Origin: Cryptomeria japonica
Taxonomy: Eukaryota; Streptophyta; Pinopsida; Cupressales; Cupressaceae
Length of the DNA stretch: 64,000 nucleotides
Direction of reading: 5' to 3'
Assembly (NCBI RefSeq): GCF_030272615.1
Contig: NC_081407.1
Span: 136,588,897-136,652,896 of the forward strand
The position numbers were made by a program, and so were the translations under genes. This document shows positions 22,342 through 34,960 of this stretch, in pieces (the stretch's first letter is position 1; the number at the start of each line of letters is the position of its first letter). The notes under the pieces were generated by a model that had not been told where the DNA came from, searched no databases, and worked only from the letters and a program-made list of their open reading frames with translations.

Positions 22342-22534
22342 TCTTTGCTTGGGATGCAAAAGGTGTCTACTTCAGGAGGGGCTTCTTGGTCCTTCATTCT
22401 TTCTCTCTCTATTTTGGGGGGGTCTATTCCTCTTATGGGGGGCTTCTTCTTTTGGGGGGGATATTTATGTACATGGGTACCTAACATGGCCTCATTTGCC
22501 AGGACCCATCTTTTCACCCACCTAAGCTACGCTT
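22342..22534 (+). other. 3' UTR of copia element 1 with repeated G-tracts
   Basis: Non-coding tail containing three further tracts of 6-7 G (near 22414, 22438 and 22454) before the true polypurine tract. The minus-strand copia element has the same kind of tail at 53313-53640. Confidence 0.7.
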
Positions 22535-22543
22535 AAGGGGGGG
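22535..22543 (+). promoter_or_regulatory. Polypurine tract of copia element 1
   Basis: aaggggggg directly precedes the tgttag start of the 3' LTR, the position of the plus-strand primer. Confidence 0.85.
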
Positions 22544-23205
22544 TGTTAGTGTAGGTTTTTTTTATTTTCCTTATGTTAGGGGGTATTTATTTTTCCTACA
22601 CATATATTATTAAGCTTGCTTAGGTTATTAGGTGTGGTTAATATGAGGACACGTGGCGGAATACATTAGCTACATGTGTAACTCTCCACCTCACATGGGT
22701 AGTTGAGTTACACACCCTCTTTTGGCTTGTTGTGCCACCTCTCATAACCACTATTTTGTCATTTCCTAAGTGGGTTATGGGGTAGTTGGGTTTCTCACCC
22801 TCTTTTGGCCTTATGTGCCACCTCTTATAACTCCTTTTTTGTTTTCATGTAAGGAGGTTATGCCACATGTTTTGGCATTTACCAAGTAGGTAAAAACCTC
22901 CCACCTTTTATGGGGTAGTAGGTAAAACCTCCCACTTTTTATGGAGGTGGGAGTTAATGCACCTCTTGGTTGTATATGCTATTATTTTTCTATATAATAA
23001 ACAATATACTCTCACCTTCACAAGTGAAGTGATAGCTAGGTGAGAGTCTTCTCTAAATTCTCTTCTTTATCTCTATTTTTCTCTCATATCAGATTTATCT
23101 TCATTCAGCTATTTTGATCTTCGATCATCCGTTGCTTGGAGTTGCATGTGATCTATGACCGACATCAGATCCTGGCTCAATTCTTACTTCTCACAGAATT
23201 TAACA
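22544..23205 (+). repeat. 3' LTR of copia element 1, 662 bp
   Basis: Same sequence as 16997-17633 except four substitutions and an extra 25 bases near its start (about 22566-22590). Followed directly by TSD aatgc at 23206-23210. Confidence 0.97.
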
Positions 23206-23210
23206 AATGC
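23206..23210. repeat. Target-site duplication aatgc, right copy
   Basis: Repeats 16992-16996 and closes the copia insertion. Confidence 0.95.
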
Positions 23211-24191
23211 CACTGCAGTAGTAGATATGTACAAAAGAAGTGGCTTCCCTAGAATAGGAGGCATAAGAATCAGAGGTGATGCAAGATATTCCTTAAGCTT
23301 CTCAAAAGCCTTTTGACATAGGTAGTCCCATTTAAATTTAGTATCCTTGTGTAATAAGTGAGGAAATGGGTGACATTTGTCTGCAAGTTGTGAAATGAAG
23401 CGTCTGATAGATTGGAGCTTTCCTTGGAGACTACATAGTTATCTAAGGGCCTTTGGGGGAGGAATTTCCATGATAGCTTTCACCTTTGTAGGATCAGCCT
23501 CTATACCTCTGTGCAAAATAAAGAAGCCTAACAATTTCTCTGATGTGACACCAAAGACACATTTCTTGGGATTGAGGCATAGTTTGTATTTTTCCAATCT
23601 CTCAAAGATTTTTCTTAGGATAGGGATGTGCTCATGTCTTGTCTTGGATTTTCCTAGAAGATCATCCATATAATCTTCCATGATTTTATGCCAAAGTTCA
23701 TAGAAAATTGTTGTTATTGCTCATTGATATGTAGCTCTAGCATTCTTGAGACCAAAAGGCATGACGCGGTAACAAAAGGTGCCCCATGGTGTTGTGAATG
23801 TTGTTTTGTGTTGGTCTTCTTTTGCAATCCTAATCTGATTGTATTCAGAAAATCCATCCATAAGTGATAACATTTCATGTCCCACTGTGATGTCTACCAT
23901 CATGTCTATGTTTGGGAGTAGGAAATCATCCTTAGGGTAGGCATTGTTCAAGTCCCAAAAATTTGTGCAAACACAGATGCCCCCAACAACTTTTTTGACA
24001 AGTACAATGTTGGATACCCACTCAGGATAGTTTATTATTTTTATGAATCCAGCATCCAACATCTTTTGGAGTTCTGCTTTGATGAGGAGTGCAATGTGTG
24101 GATGCATTTTGTGTAACTTTTGCTTTACTAGTTTTGCATCTGGACGAAAAACAAGATTGTGAACTACCAAGTCAGAATCTAGGCCTGGCAT
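23211..24191 (-). pseudogene. Reverse transcriptase of family 1 gypsy element, broken
   Basis: On the minus strand from 24191: VKQKLHKMHPHIALLIKAEL, LDAGFIKIINYPEWVSNIVL, VCTNFWDLNNAYPKDDFLLP, LMDGFSEYNQIRIAKEDQHK and MPFGLKNARATYQ. After a stop, DYMDDLLGKS carries the YMDD active site near 23670, then KCVFGVTSEKLLGF. The frame runs on to LLYISTTAVA at 23230-23215, the start of the RT-linked RNase H, where the copia insertion cuts it. That RNase H start shows TT where an active enzyme has an Asp, as expected of the decayed first RNase H of Tat elements. The gene resumes at 16991. Confidence 0.9.
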
Positions 24192-25990
24192 GTCAGCATA
24201 TGACTAGGAAAAATTGCTCTTTGTTTCTATGAGAAAATTGATAGTCTTGTCTTTCTTGATCCGTCAAGGACTTGGCAATGAGCATGTTCTTTGGTGTGTC
24301 TTCAGCACCCATATTGATAGTGTATGTTTCCTCTATTAGCAAAGTTGACCTATCTTGCTGAAGAGGAACAATGGTAGGGAGGCCAAGTCCCTTATCCTCC
24401 AGTGCCTAATCTAGGTTTTCACTTTTGGATACGCTCTTTGTTTTTACTTTTTCGTCATCCAAAAGTGCCTCAGAGAGGTTTTCACCTAGGGAATCATGAT
24501 TTTTCCTTTTGTTATCTTTTTTGTTACTAAGGGCATTGAATTGACTACCAAAGTATCCTTTTTCATGTAATTTAATCCCATGAACCTTGTTCTAGTCTTC
24601 CAAATTGTGCATAGTCATGAGAGTCATGAGAGCATTGTCATCAGCGTAGACATCTAAAGTAGGTTTGTCTCATTGGCCCTAGTCTATAAGTTCAGGATGG
24701 ACAAGTTGTAGCTCATGTAGGATGGGAGGGGTTGTGGGAGTGATGGTGTTGACGTGTGTATCAAAGAAGATGTCATCTTCATATTCAAAAGGCATTTCAT
24801 GGAACTCCTCTTCATCAGAGTTTTCGACATCCAAAGCCCCAGTGATGGTGATCTTAGGCACTAGAATATAACCCAAGCCCTTGTTATACTTGTATCAGAT
24901 GGGATTTATTGGTGCTTTTATTCCTTTCTCTTCTGGCCCTTGGTCATGTCCTTTGTAACCCATTTTCTCTACTATGGTTGATGCTTTTGGATACATTTTT
25001 GGGTTTTTTTTTTTTGATCTTCATCTTCTTCTCAGTACAACCATGAAGACACATCTGTCTCAAGACTCTCCTCATCAAGTGGACCCCATTGTTTGAAGGT
25101 GGTATCCTTACATTGTATAACAGGTTTTTGATCTTTTTTAATTTCTTTTGGCTTTCCAAATGACTTGGGAGACAAGGGGAGATTGTCTATTAATAAGACA
25201 TCCTCAAGTTTTTATTCTCCACAACAATTATTCAGGATCTTGACTTTGGGCTTTTCTTGGAATGAGGTGGTGGCAATGTTTGATGCATTAGATGGAGGAG
25301 TGGGGGTGGGTCTATTCAATGGGCAATGATATGGATGCTTCCCTTCTAAGAGTTTGAAATATTGAAATGGTTGTGGGTCACCTTTGATAGTGATATCTCT
25401 TTCATTGAAGGCGAATTTGATGCATTGATGCTAAGTGGAAGGGACAGCTTGAAGAGAATGGATCCACGGGCATTCGAGGAGGATGTTATAGGGGAGATCA
25501 AGATCTAGGACTTGGCAAGGGGTCTAAATTGTAATAAGGCCCACTTGAAGAGGAAAAGTGATCATTCCTTTAGAAAATTTTTGCATCATCATAAGCTTTG
25601 ATTGTGATTCTTCCTAATGTATGTACCAGGTCCTCAAAAATCCCCAATTTCTTTATTAACTTGTATGTATAGAGATTGAGTCCAAATCCACTATCTATCA
25701 AGATACATTTAACCTTGTGTTTCTAGATAAGGGCTTCAATATGTAATGGTTTGTTATGGTCTTTGTCTACAAAAGTGTCATTGGAGGTGAACACAAGGTG
25801 TTGCTGGGTAGCAAGGTTTCCAATGAGAGCTTGGAATTGGGTAGCATTGATGTTGTCAGGAACACGCAACTCAAGGAGGGCTTGTTCCAAAATCTCCTTA
25901 TGGACAAGGGAAGTTTTGAGGAGCTCTAGGATGGAGATCTAGGCAGGGGTCTTCCCAAGATGGTCAAGTAGGTCATATCAGTGGGTGGAG
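24192..25990 (-). pseudogene. Protease and protease-RT linker of family 1 gypsy element, broken
   Basis: A retropepsin-like segment KCILIDSGFGLNLYTYKLIK lies near 25715-25660 on the minus strand. Its DSG is the active-site motif, followed by the hydrophobic run expected after it. Towards RT comes an acidic linker (SDEEEFHEMPFEYEDDIFFD, 24820-24760). Stops and frame changes are frequent. It sits between gag and RT, the normal gypsy place. Confidence 0.75.
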
Positions 25991-28250
25991 GACATGGGGG
26001 GAGGGTTGGGTGGTAGAGGTGCTCCTTGGATAATTACTATCCCTCAACGAGTAGTGACATTGTAGTCATTCTGAGAGTGATAAGCGGAAGGTGCGGCACC
26101 TTGAATGACTATCTTAGTAGGGTTAGGTCTACTTGCTAGTTGAAATAGGGCAAGATCACCTTGGACAGTGATCCTAGGTCTACTTTGGGAAGGGGGAGGG
26201 TTAGCTCCTTGGATAGTTATGACATTGACATGGTTATTTGTAGACTCAAAGCGACCTGTTATATGATTGGTGTAATCATAGTTCACGATATTAGATGATG
26301 AGCCCTTTCCTTTGTCATGCTTTGGGAAAGGTTCCTAACACATCTTAAGTTTTTTATTGTTATTACCAAGTTTGGCTATTGCTACTTCAATATCACTCTT
26401 ATCAATGAGGTCTTGCATGTAGATTTTCAGCTTCATACACTTTCGTGTATCGTGCCCATTGATACGATGATATTCACAATATTCATTCTCATTTTACCAC
26501 CTAGGTTTGGGTTGATTAGGATCAAGTGGGTGAGTTATCAAAAAGACTACCACACCTACTTGGACAAGCTTTTGCAACACAATCTCAATGGGCTTGGCAA
26601 GAGGAGTAAAGTCTCTTGGATTCCTGTTGTTAGATCGGGGTGGTTGCCCCTAAACTGAGACATCGTTATGAGGATTTTGAGATTGATTTTGATTATTTTG
26701 ATTATTAAACTATGATTAGTGGTGGTGGGCTTTGGAGGAGTGGCCATGGTCTAGACCCATTTTGCATCAGTCACACCATTGACTACATTCTTATTCTTAG
26801 ACCAAAATTTTGGTTTGTTATTGTGAAAAGAGGAAGACTTTTGACTTGATTTTTGATAATGCTTTAGGGTACCTTCCTCTAACAAGACACACTCAAGGGA
26901 TAAGCCCTTGTCAGTCAACTTTTGGAAAGACTATGCATTGAGATGTCAAGGGTATTGATAGTTTGGACACCATATTTTTCTGAAATAATTCAATTTGATG
27001 TTGTCCTGGCATGTCCCACTAGAATTTCTTGATAAGGTGTTGCCACCTTTGCAAGAAGTTAGCGAAAATTTCTCCAGGCTTTTGCTTTGTGTTACAAAGG
27101 TCCATCATGAAAACATAATTGACAATGTTATAAGCATAGTGGGCCACAAACTTTTTTGCTAAGTCTGAGAAGGAGGTGATAAAACCTCAAGGCAAGGACG
27201 AGTACCATGCAAGAGCATCTCCCATGAGACTCTTAGGGAAGAGACTTCGAAGATATAAATCACTATACGAGACTTCTTGAAATAAGATATGGAACTTGTG
27301 AACATGGTCTCAGGGGTCCCCTTTGCCCTCATACTTCATGAACTTGGGCATCTCAAACCCTAGTGGGTATGGTGCAATTGATATGGATGGGTCATAAGGA
27401 CATAATTCCTCAAAGAGTAAGGTTTCCTCTTGTTAGTCCTTTCCTTCATGTTTTTGATGATGTTTTCATGTCCTAGATTTCCTTGATGATATCTTGTTGC
27501 GGATTTTGGATATTGTGGACTGTGCTTGCCCCTAGAATCGGATGAGTCATGGAAGGTGTACCACCACTGCTAATGTATTGATATGATGAGGAAGTGGGGA
27601 TGTGAGATGTGATGACCGATGTCATGGGGAATTGAGTGAAAATTAGTTGCGACCTGCAAATTTTTGTGATAGGAGGAAGTGAAGCTTGGATGAAGTTAGC
27701 GATATTGTTGAGAGGAATGGAGGATTGTGGAATAGAAATGTATGGTCGGGTAGAAGAAGATGGCATAGAAGCATGTTGGAGAATAGACAAGATCGGATTG
27801 GATATTGGCATAGATGCTAAGAAGGAAGAAGGTGGAATGGAGACCATGAGGATGGATGTCACAGATGTTATTAATTGGAGTTGGATGATGGGCGGGGGTG
27901 CAATTGGTTGAGGTTGAAGAATAGGTGTGATGAGTAGGAGAAAGCTCTCCTTGTGGTTGTTGATCAAGAACAGATCTATCAAAATAAAGGGGAAGGTGAG
28001 CTCCATTTTCAATGAGATCCTTTAGAATACTATTAGGATTATGTTGGATGAATTTCTCCATCATTTCTTGGTTGTAAGAGTCTTCTAGGAATGTTTTCAC
28101 TTCCGGGGAGAGGTCATCTTGATCGACCATGTTAGGGTCCCCTTGTGGTTGGGGATCTTGGACATCAGGTTGCACACTTTGTGTAAGATCTTGTGTATAG
28201 TCTTGATATAGGACACTAATGTTCGGCATTCCATATTGTTTTTCAGCCAT
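25991..28250 (-). pseudogene. Gag of family 1 gypsy element, broken
   Basis: The minus-strand frame starts at ATG 28250 (MAEKQYGMPNISVLYQDYT) with a Pro/Gln-rich N-terminal part. Capsid-like blocks follow near 27370-26950 (FEMPKFMKYEGKGDP, LMGDALAWYSSLP, ITSFSDLAKKF), then a zinc knuckle CEYHRINGHDTRKC at 26437-26478. That knuckle is C-x2-H-x4-H-x4-C, with His in place of the second Cys, a form shared with the element at 54108-61916. Several stops and frame shifts are present. The protein would form the virus-like particle and bind RNA. Confidence 0.8.
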
Positions 28251-29430
28251 ATTTTTCTTTTAGGATTGAGTTGTGACCATACAAGATTAACCTTAGAAAG
28301 ATTGATTGGAAGGAAAGAGACTTGATGAAAGGACTCAGCAAAAGAAAAAATTGGATTCTAGATTTGATTTGGATTTGATTAATTTGGATGGATTGATTGA
28401 TGGGGTCCTTGGATTAGGACATGAGTTTGATTAAGATTGCACCTTAGTCTTTGGATGAGGACTTTAGGTGGGAGATGTTGACGAAACCACAAGAAAGGTA
28501 ATGACCAAGTTAGGTAAAATTTAGACCTTAGGATAATGATCAAAGTCTTTTTTCTACTAAGGATTGACTAATGATCCAAGGCAAAATAAAGACATAGGAT
28601 AAGAGTCTTGATTGACTCAAAGGATGAGGCAAAGGTACTTGGGGAGGATTCTTCCCCAAGCACAAAGGCCAAATGATTAATTGATTAGAGATGAGGTCTA
28701 AATGAAACTTCACAAGGCATAAAACCTTTACGTGAGGTTGATTTGAATGAAGGATTATTGATTGAGGATTGATTTGATCAAATATGATTGATTAAAGATT
28801 CATTAATGTGCTAATTCCTTAGAAAAGGTTGATGATGAAAGATCAAAAAAGGGTGATAGTGATGATTAGAAGAACTTGATGACTAAATTATTCTTGGTAT
28901 GGACATGACGTAGTAAGTGATGGGTTCAGATGGAAAATTGTATGAAGGGATGTGACCACCCTAATTTTGATGATAGTTGGTATTGAAAGACAAGTCAGAT
29001 CCTTGGTGTAGAGCTCAGACTCTTAGTTCATCATTAGCATCAAACTCATTGCTATGACCATGAATTAATTGTGATATCGGTGCAAGAAGGTCCTATGCTT
29101 GAGCAAGAGTTTACAATTGGTATACCAAAACTTTCGATGTCTAATGAGTTGTGTTTGTGTGAGCTTCTTTTTCTTGATTGGACGATGGATTGACTTCCTG
29201 GGATGCTTGTACAACTTAGTCTTTTGAAACATGAGGTAAGCGGAGTTCCGATGTAGTGTGGACTTGTTGGAAAATTTGGACTTTTATCGTGACTTGGACT
29301 GGATTAAGGTTGCTTTAAAATTTTGTGTGACTAGGACATGATTTAGATATGACTTGAATATGACGTGGGAATGACTAGGGATTATGATTTGGATATTGAC
29401 TTGGATAGAATAATTCTACTCTTGGATAGT
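28251..29430 (-). other. Leader region of family 1 gypsy element; no 5' LTR found
   Basis: About 1.2 kb upstream of the family 1 gag without a reading frame. I could not find a primer binding site or the terminus gtgtctaca expected at the outer end of a 5' LTR. Family 2 coding sequence starts at about 29431, so the family 1 element seems to be truncated here. Confidence 0.5.
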
Positions 29431-31440
29431 CATCAAAGTGAGAATGCTATTGGTGTACCTCCTCCTTCAAGGCTCACAAAAAAAATTTCTCGTAGGTATG
29501 AATCAGTAAGAGAATAGAATGATGTGAACTTGATTGACCTAGATGAAACTTCTAGATCTGAAATAACTTTGCTAGATCCAGAAGAAGATTTTGGAGATAT
29601 AGATATATTGAGAAGAGAACTCCAGGAATAGATAGATCTCAAAAGTAAGAGAAAAAAGGAAAAAGAATCTGAGGTTATTAGAGTTGTGATAGAAAAAGAT
29701 GGTCTGATGAGATAGTTAGCAACACTAAAAGCCTTAGCGCAAGAAGATGATAAGCCTAGTGTTGAGGGCCCTATTCTAAGGGAGATTATAGATAAGAAAT
29801 CTGAAAATGTCATAAGGGAAAAAGCTAAGGATAATATGGATAACCCAAAGTTAGTTGATCTTAGTGAACCAAATAATCAGGTTCCTAGATTAGACTTGGA
29901 CAAGGGAAAACATAAAGTGTCTTCTATTAAGATAGATGATAGGAAGTCTTCGACTATCCCATATTTAAGCCTAAGGCTATCCCAAGTTGACATTGAGCTA
30001 GAAACAGCTAGGATAGAAAATGAAACTCTTGCAAAAGAGTTGAAGAGAGTTCAAATGAAAGCCTCAAATGCAAAGATGAAAAGGAAAATTGATTTCCTTA
30101 AGTTGTCAACTTTGAATAGTGCTTCATTCATTGCTGGTCCATCCAAAACCCAGGCTATTTCTTCTACAGTGCCAAATATCAATACGAGTGTTCCATCTCA
30201 AAATGACCAAAATACTCAGAACACTGGGATTCCACTTATTGGATAGAAAATTCAGGGAACCACTCAAAATAGTATTCATCCCCAATGTCCTAAAGATCTT
30301 GACACAACTACAGGGGTTAACATAAGAATAAATGCTACTACAGTTAATACTACAACAAGTATTGCAGGATGATCTGTATTAGGGAAATTTCAAAGAAGAC
30401 CTATCCATCTAGAGAGGTATAAGCAATTACATTTTGATGCGATCCTAGGATATCCCAATGTTATCCCAAATGACTTAAGGAATAAATTTAGTAAATTCAT
30501 AGGTAATAATGCTATAACTAGCGAAGAACACCTAAAAGCATTCATTGATAAGTTGAATTATTATGAGGTGGAACATGAAGATGTGGTTATGAAGTTATTT
30601 GTACAATCTTTGACAGAGGATGCCAGGGATTGGTATAGGGGATTGCCAACTACAAGTATCTATTCCTAAGAGGAATTGGAAAGATTTTTCAAAGAGCAGT
30701 ATGGTGACAAAACAAACCCTAGTTTCATGTTAAATGATTTCAATAACATCAAGAAGTCATTGAATGAGGATGTGTCTGATTTCAATATCAGATTTCAAAA
30801 AGCTATGCATAAGTTGTTTCAAGTGTTAAGGTTGTATGACAATGTTTGTCTGACTATATATATGAATGCATTTGATGCAAAAATGGGATATATACTTAGA
30901 GACAAGGATCCTAAAACTCTAAGAGATGCATTTAGAATGGCTATAAATATGGAAAGAAATAGAAAAGCTTCAGGTAAGCTTAGAAGAAGAGAGGATCCTA
31001 GATTTTCTAAAAATGCCAAAGATAAAATTGAAAAGTCTTTAGGTACAAAAATTAAAGAAGAAGAAAGATGGGATAAAGTAATTAATACCTTGAATGATTT
31101 AAAATTGACTGTGGAAAAAAATTACAAGAGTTCTGTACTAGAAAAGCCACAGTTCAATAAATTCAATAGACCACTAAGATTGCAAGAATACCCTTATAAT
31201 ACAAACTGGAAAGATGGAAAGCCTTTCCAACAGAAAAAGGGTAAACAATAACAACAAACCCCTGACCCATTACAAAAACATACAGTCAACATTGTGGAAG
31301 ATACTCCCTGGTGTGTTGCTTGTCAATCACCTCATTCACCTAAATATTGTGTCATGGCATAATTTATTTCTGCTAAAGATGAGAAACATGAAGAAGAGGA
31401 AGAAACCTTTGAAGGTGACAATGTTGATTGTCTTATGATT
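29431..31440 (+). pseudogene. Gag of family 2 gypsy element, copy 1, broken
   Basis: A plus-strand frame with scattered stops. An acidic N-terminal part (SRSEITLLDPEEDFGDIDIL) is followed by a coiled-coil segment (VDIELETARIENETLAKELK, about 29985-30050). The capsid core has FVQSLTEDARDWYRGLP (about 30600-30650), EELERFFKEQYGDKTNP and SDFNIRFQKAMHKLF. A Lys/Arg-rich part precedes a knuckle-like CVACQSPHSPKYC near 31311 (C-x2-C-x3-H-x4-C, one residue short of the standard spacing). The same gag is repeated in diverged form at 51480-52850, so this is a repeated family. Upstream of 29431 the two copies no longer match, so this copy is cut off there. Confidence 0.85.
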
Positions 31441-31687
31441 TCTCCCTATCTTGGAGAAGATAAAATACTCTTCTGATATTGAGACTCAATACTTTGATAT
31501 AGACAATCAAATGAAAATAAATGAAACATATCATCAATAGGTTTTTTCTGATGAGGAATTATTTGTTGATGACCGAATGTCCAATGTTGAACAAGGTGAG
31601 TGTTTTGTGTCCTTGAGAAGACCCTCAAATGAAGAGATTGCTAAAATAAAAGTTGCTATGGTAGCTTAGGTTAAAAACAATTATCAA

Positions 31688-33469
31688 TTGAGAAACAGGG
31701 TTGTAGGTGAGGACCAAGGCAAGCCTTCAAGTTTATTTGTCAAAGAATTAAAAAATAAAGGAAAAGAGGTCAAGGAGGATAAATCAGGGGAAGAAGCAAT
31801 CAAAATTAAGGAGGTCAAGAGAAAGTTGTGGGCCAAAAAAGAAGAGGTTGTAAAACCTATTGAAAAAATTTCTCCACTTACGATGAAAGCAAAGATAGTT
31901 GAAGAGTCTGCTTCACCTATTGGAGGAGACTCATATAAGACAAAAAATATTGAAGGCAACATACCCAAGAAATATGAAGAACAATCAGGTATGTCACTTG
32001 AACTACCAAATTACACACCTATAGATATGCTTCGGTTGCTTTCTTAGATTACAATTAAGGTTCCTTTGCAAGAGATGTTAAGAATTGGAGAGCATAGGGA
32101 AAAAGCCATGGCTTGGGTCAAAGCTATTTCCCATTCTGTTGAAATTGAAAATAAGAATATATCTCACAATATAAAGGAATGAGTGATTAGAAATGAAACA
32201 AAGAATAAAGAGTTAGAGGGAATGGTTTCCTAGATCCCCCAAATTTACCTTGAAGATACAGAAGGGGAGAGCCCTAACAATGTAGATCCTTTCTTTCTAA
32301 GTGTTATTGTTAATGGAGGAATCTTAAAAATTTGTATGATTGATTCTAGGGCCTCAAATAATGTCATACCAGTAAGGATAATGAAGTCCATGGGTTTAAA
32401 GGTAGATACTCCTCACAGAAGATGTTGTGCCATGGATTCAAGAGAAGTGTCTATGATAGGAACTATAAAGGCACTACCTTATAAACTTGTTGCTTTCCCT
32501 GAGAAATAATTAATTATGAGTGTCCTAGTTGTGGATATTCCACCTCATTATGGGATGCTATTATCAAGAAAATGGAGTGCCTCTATGGGTGGAATTTTGC
32601 AATGTGACCTATCTTATGCTACTTTTTGCATTGATGGTAAAAATGTAAAGGTCAAAAGAGAATCTAGGGTATCATATATGATGGTCAAAATAGTACAATG
32701 TGATGAGAATATGACTTGTTTTGTAGAGATGAAGATAAATGCATTCAAGGTTGAAGACTCTCCACTAAAGAAAAAGGAACAACCTGCATTATTGGTTGAA
32801 GAGGTAGAAAAGTCATCAAGACATGATGATTTATGGACCATGTATTTTCATGGAGTCAGCTCTAAGGAGGGCTCAAGAGCAGGTGTGTTGTTCATATCAC
32901 CCCGAGGAGAAAATTTTAAGTTTTCTTTTACTTTGTCCTTTGCATGTACAAATAATGTAGCAAAATATGAAGTGTTGTTGCTTGGTCTAAAATTATCTGA
33001 AAAACATGGGATAAAGAATATCAAAGTGGTTGGAGAATCTGAGTTAGTCATATCCCAAATGAGATCTAAATATGCATTAAAAAACAAAAGGCTGAAACAG
33101 TATAGAAATGTTGTATGGGACCAAATTGAGAACTTTGATGCATTTGGTATTGAATGGAAAGAGAGAAGTCATAACATAATGATTGATCTCCTGGCAAATA
33201 TAGCTCTAAGGCTAGAGGACGTCACTTTTGCTGGAATCTCAAGGATTGAGATTCAAACAAGACCTTCAATCCCTGATAACATTGAAAACTGGAAGGTTTT
33301 TAATGATGATGATGATATTTTAAGATTTCTACATTGTGTAGATGAATATGAAAATCAGGAGATTCATTTCAGTGCTTTTGTGCAAACAGAGGATGATAAA
33401 GAAATAGTCTTTGGGAAGGAAGTGATTCAATTAAAGACAAATAAATTCCCAGAGGTTTGGTTGTTTTAG
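31688..33469 (+). pseudogene. Protease fused to an RNase H domain upstream of RT, family 2
   Basis: A Lys/Glu-rich linker (31688-32047) is followed by a retropepsin-like region: KICMIDSRASNNVIPVRIM near 32330 with DSR where DSG is expected, and PHYGMLLSRKWSASMGG near 32545. The same uninterrupted frame (32516-33469) continues into an RNase H fold: LWTMYFHGVSS (32834), RAGVLFISPRGENF, ACTNNVAKYEVLLLGLK, VVGESELVISQMRSKY and NIMIDLLANIALR. Against the usual YFDGA, NxAEYEAL and GDSxL motifs the copy shows D to H, E to K and D to E, so it is inactive. RT follows only at about 33690. RNase H before RT is not the usual gypsy order; the single frame argues that it is native to this family. Confidence 0.8.
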
Positions 33470-34960
33470 AGAGGGTGTTTGATAGTCAAGATAAAGATAA
33501 TGTTGTTACTACTACCCCACACCTTGAAGATTTAGAAGAAGTTAACCTTGGGATGGAAGAAGCTCCAAGGAAGGTAAATGTTGGAAAGAAAATGTCACCT
33601 AGGGTCAAAAAAATGTTAATTGATTTATTGAGAAAATACAAGCATGGTTTTGATTGGTCGTATGATGATTTGAAGGCTTAAAGGTAAGATCTATTTCCAC
33701 ATGAGATTCCTTTGAAAGAAAATGCCAAGTCTTTTAGGCAAAAACAGAGGTCCATTAACCCAATATTAGCACCTAAAATGCAAGAGGAGTTGGCCAATCT
33801 AAGAGACACTGGGATTATAAACCTATCAAACCTTCATCATGGGTGTCTAACTTGGTGACTTTTAGAAAAAAGAATGGAGATATCAAACTATGTGTTGATA
33901 TCATAAATCTGAATATATCTTCATTAAAAGACAATTATCCATTGCCAAATATGGAAGCAATGTTACAAAGGGTAACAAGTTGTGATATTTTTCCATGATG
34001 GATGGATTTTCAGGTTATAACCAAGTGATGATTAGAGGGTCAAAACAATACAAAACAACATTTACTACACCTTTGGTAACCTATGTTTATATAAGAATGC
34101 CTTTTGGTTTAACAAATGCAGGAGTGACATTTCAAAGAGCCATGGATGTTGCATTTTCTGATATTATAAATGTATTCTTAGTGGCATATCAGGATGATTT
34201 AACAATTTATTTCAAGAAGGAAAGTGATCACTGTGGTCACCTTGAAAAAAAATTTAACAAAGCTGTTGAATATGGGATATCCTTAAACCCCCAAAAAAGT
34301 GTTTTTGGGGTAACTGAAGGTAATTTGTTGGGTCACATTGATTCAAAAGATGGTGTGAGAATTGACCCAGAGAGGGTGATAGCGATAGACAAAGTCCCTT
34401 AGCCTAAAACAATGAAAGGTATCCAATCTTTCTTTGGGCAAATAATTTTTTTAAGAAGGTTTGTCACTAATTTTGCTGAAATTAGTAGACCCATATCCAA
34501 AATGTTAAAGAAAGCTACAAAAATAGAATGGAATGAGGAGCCAGTCAAGGCATTCCAAGAGATTAAATAGGCTATTAAAAATGCACCTATTCTTAAGACA
34601 CCTGATTATGGAAAACCTATGCAGATATTTTCATTTGCATCTTTTCGTACTGTTGTTGTTGTGTTGTTGCAACAGAATTTAGAAGGTTTCGAACAACCTA
34701 TAGCATTTTTTAGTAGATCTTTGCAAGCTGTAGAATTGAAGTATGATTTAAATGAAAACCAATCTTATGTAGTTACAAAGGTTGTTAAAGCTTTTTGGAG
34801 TTACTTGATGGGAGCAACAATAGTTGTGTATTTGCCTAGTGTTGCAATTAAAGATATTCACACAACATGAAGTGTCTAGAAGAAGACGTTGATGGATAAA
34901 CAGGATCCAAGAATTCAATAATGTTATCCAAATCAATAAATTAGTGAGCATTACAATTGG
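33470..34960 (+). pseudogene. Reverse transcriptase and degenerate RNase H of family 2, copy 1
   Basis: The pre-RT part (MSPRVKKMLIDLLRKYKHGF, 33592) leads into RT: SSWVSNLVTFRKKNGDIKLC near 33838, MMDGFSGYNQVMI at 33995 and MPFGLTNAGVTFQRAMDVAF. The active site is AYQDDL at 34187-34198, with Gln in the variable position. The RT-linked RNase H begins FSFASFRTVVVVLLQ at 34628, where an active enzyme has an Asp in place of the second Phe, and continues SRSLQAVELKYDL. Stops occur at 34400 and 34568, with further breaks upstream and downstream. RT copies the element RNA; the missing Asp suggests that this RNase H copy is a structural tether only. Confidence 0.85.

Larger units (their letters stand above)
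16997..23205 (+). mobile_element. Complete copia LTR retrotransposon, 6209 bp, young but defective
   Basis: Both LTRs begin tgttag and end aaca, with a 5-bp TSD (aatgc) and a tRNA-Met-type primer binding site right after the left LTR. A single-frame gag-pol with the copia order gag, protease, integrase, RT, RNase H follows, and a G-rich polypurine tract abuts the right LTR. The LTRs differ by four substitutions and one 25-base indel, so insertion is recent. The coding frame nevertheless has five stops and a deletion of the protease active site. It belongs to the same copia group as the element at 52854-63820 (nearly the same RNase H end, RTKHIEIHMHYIRELI). Confidence 0.97.
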
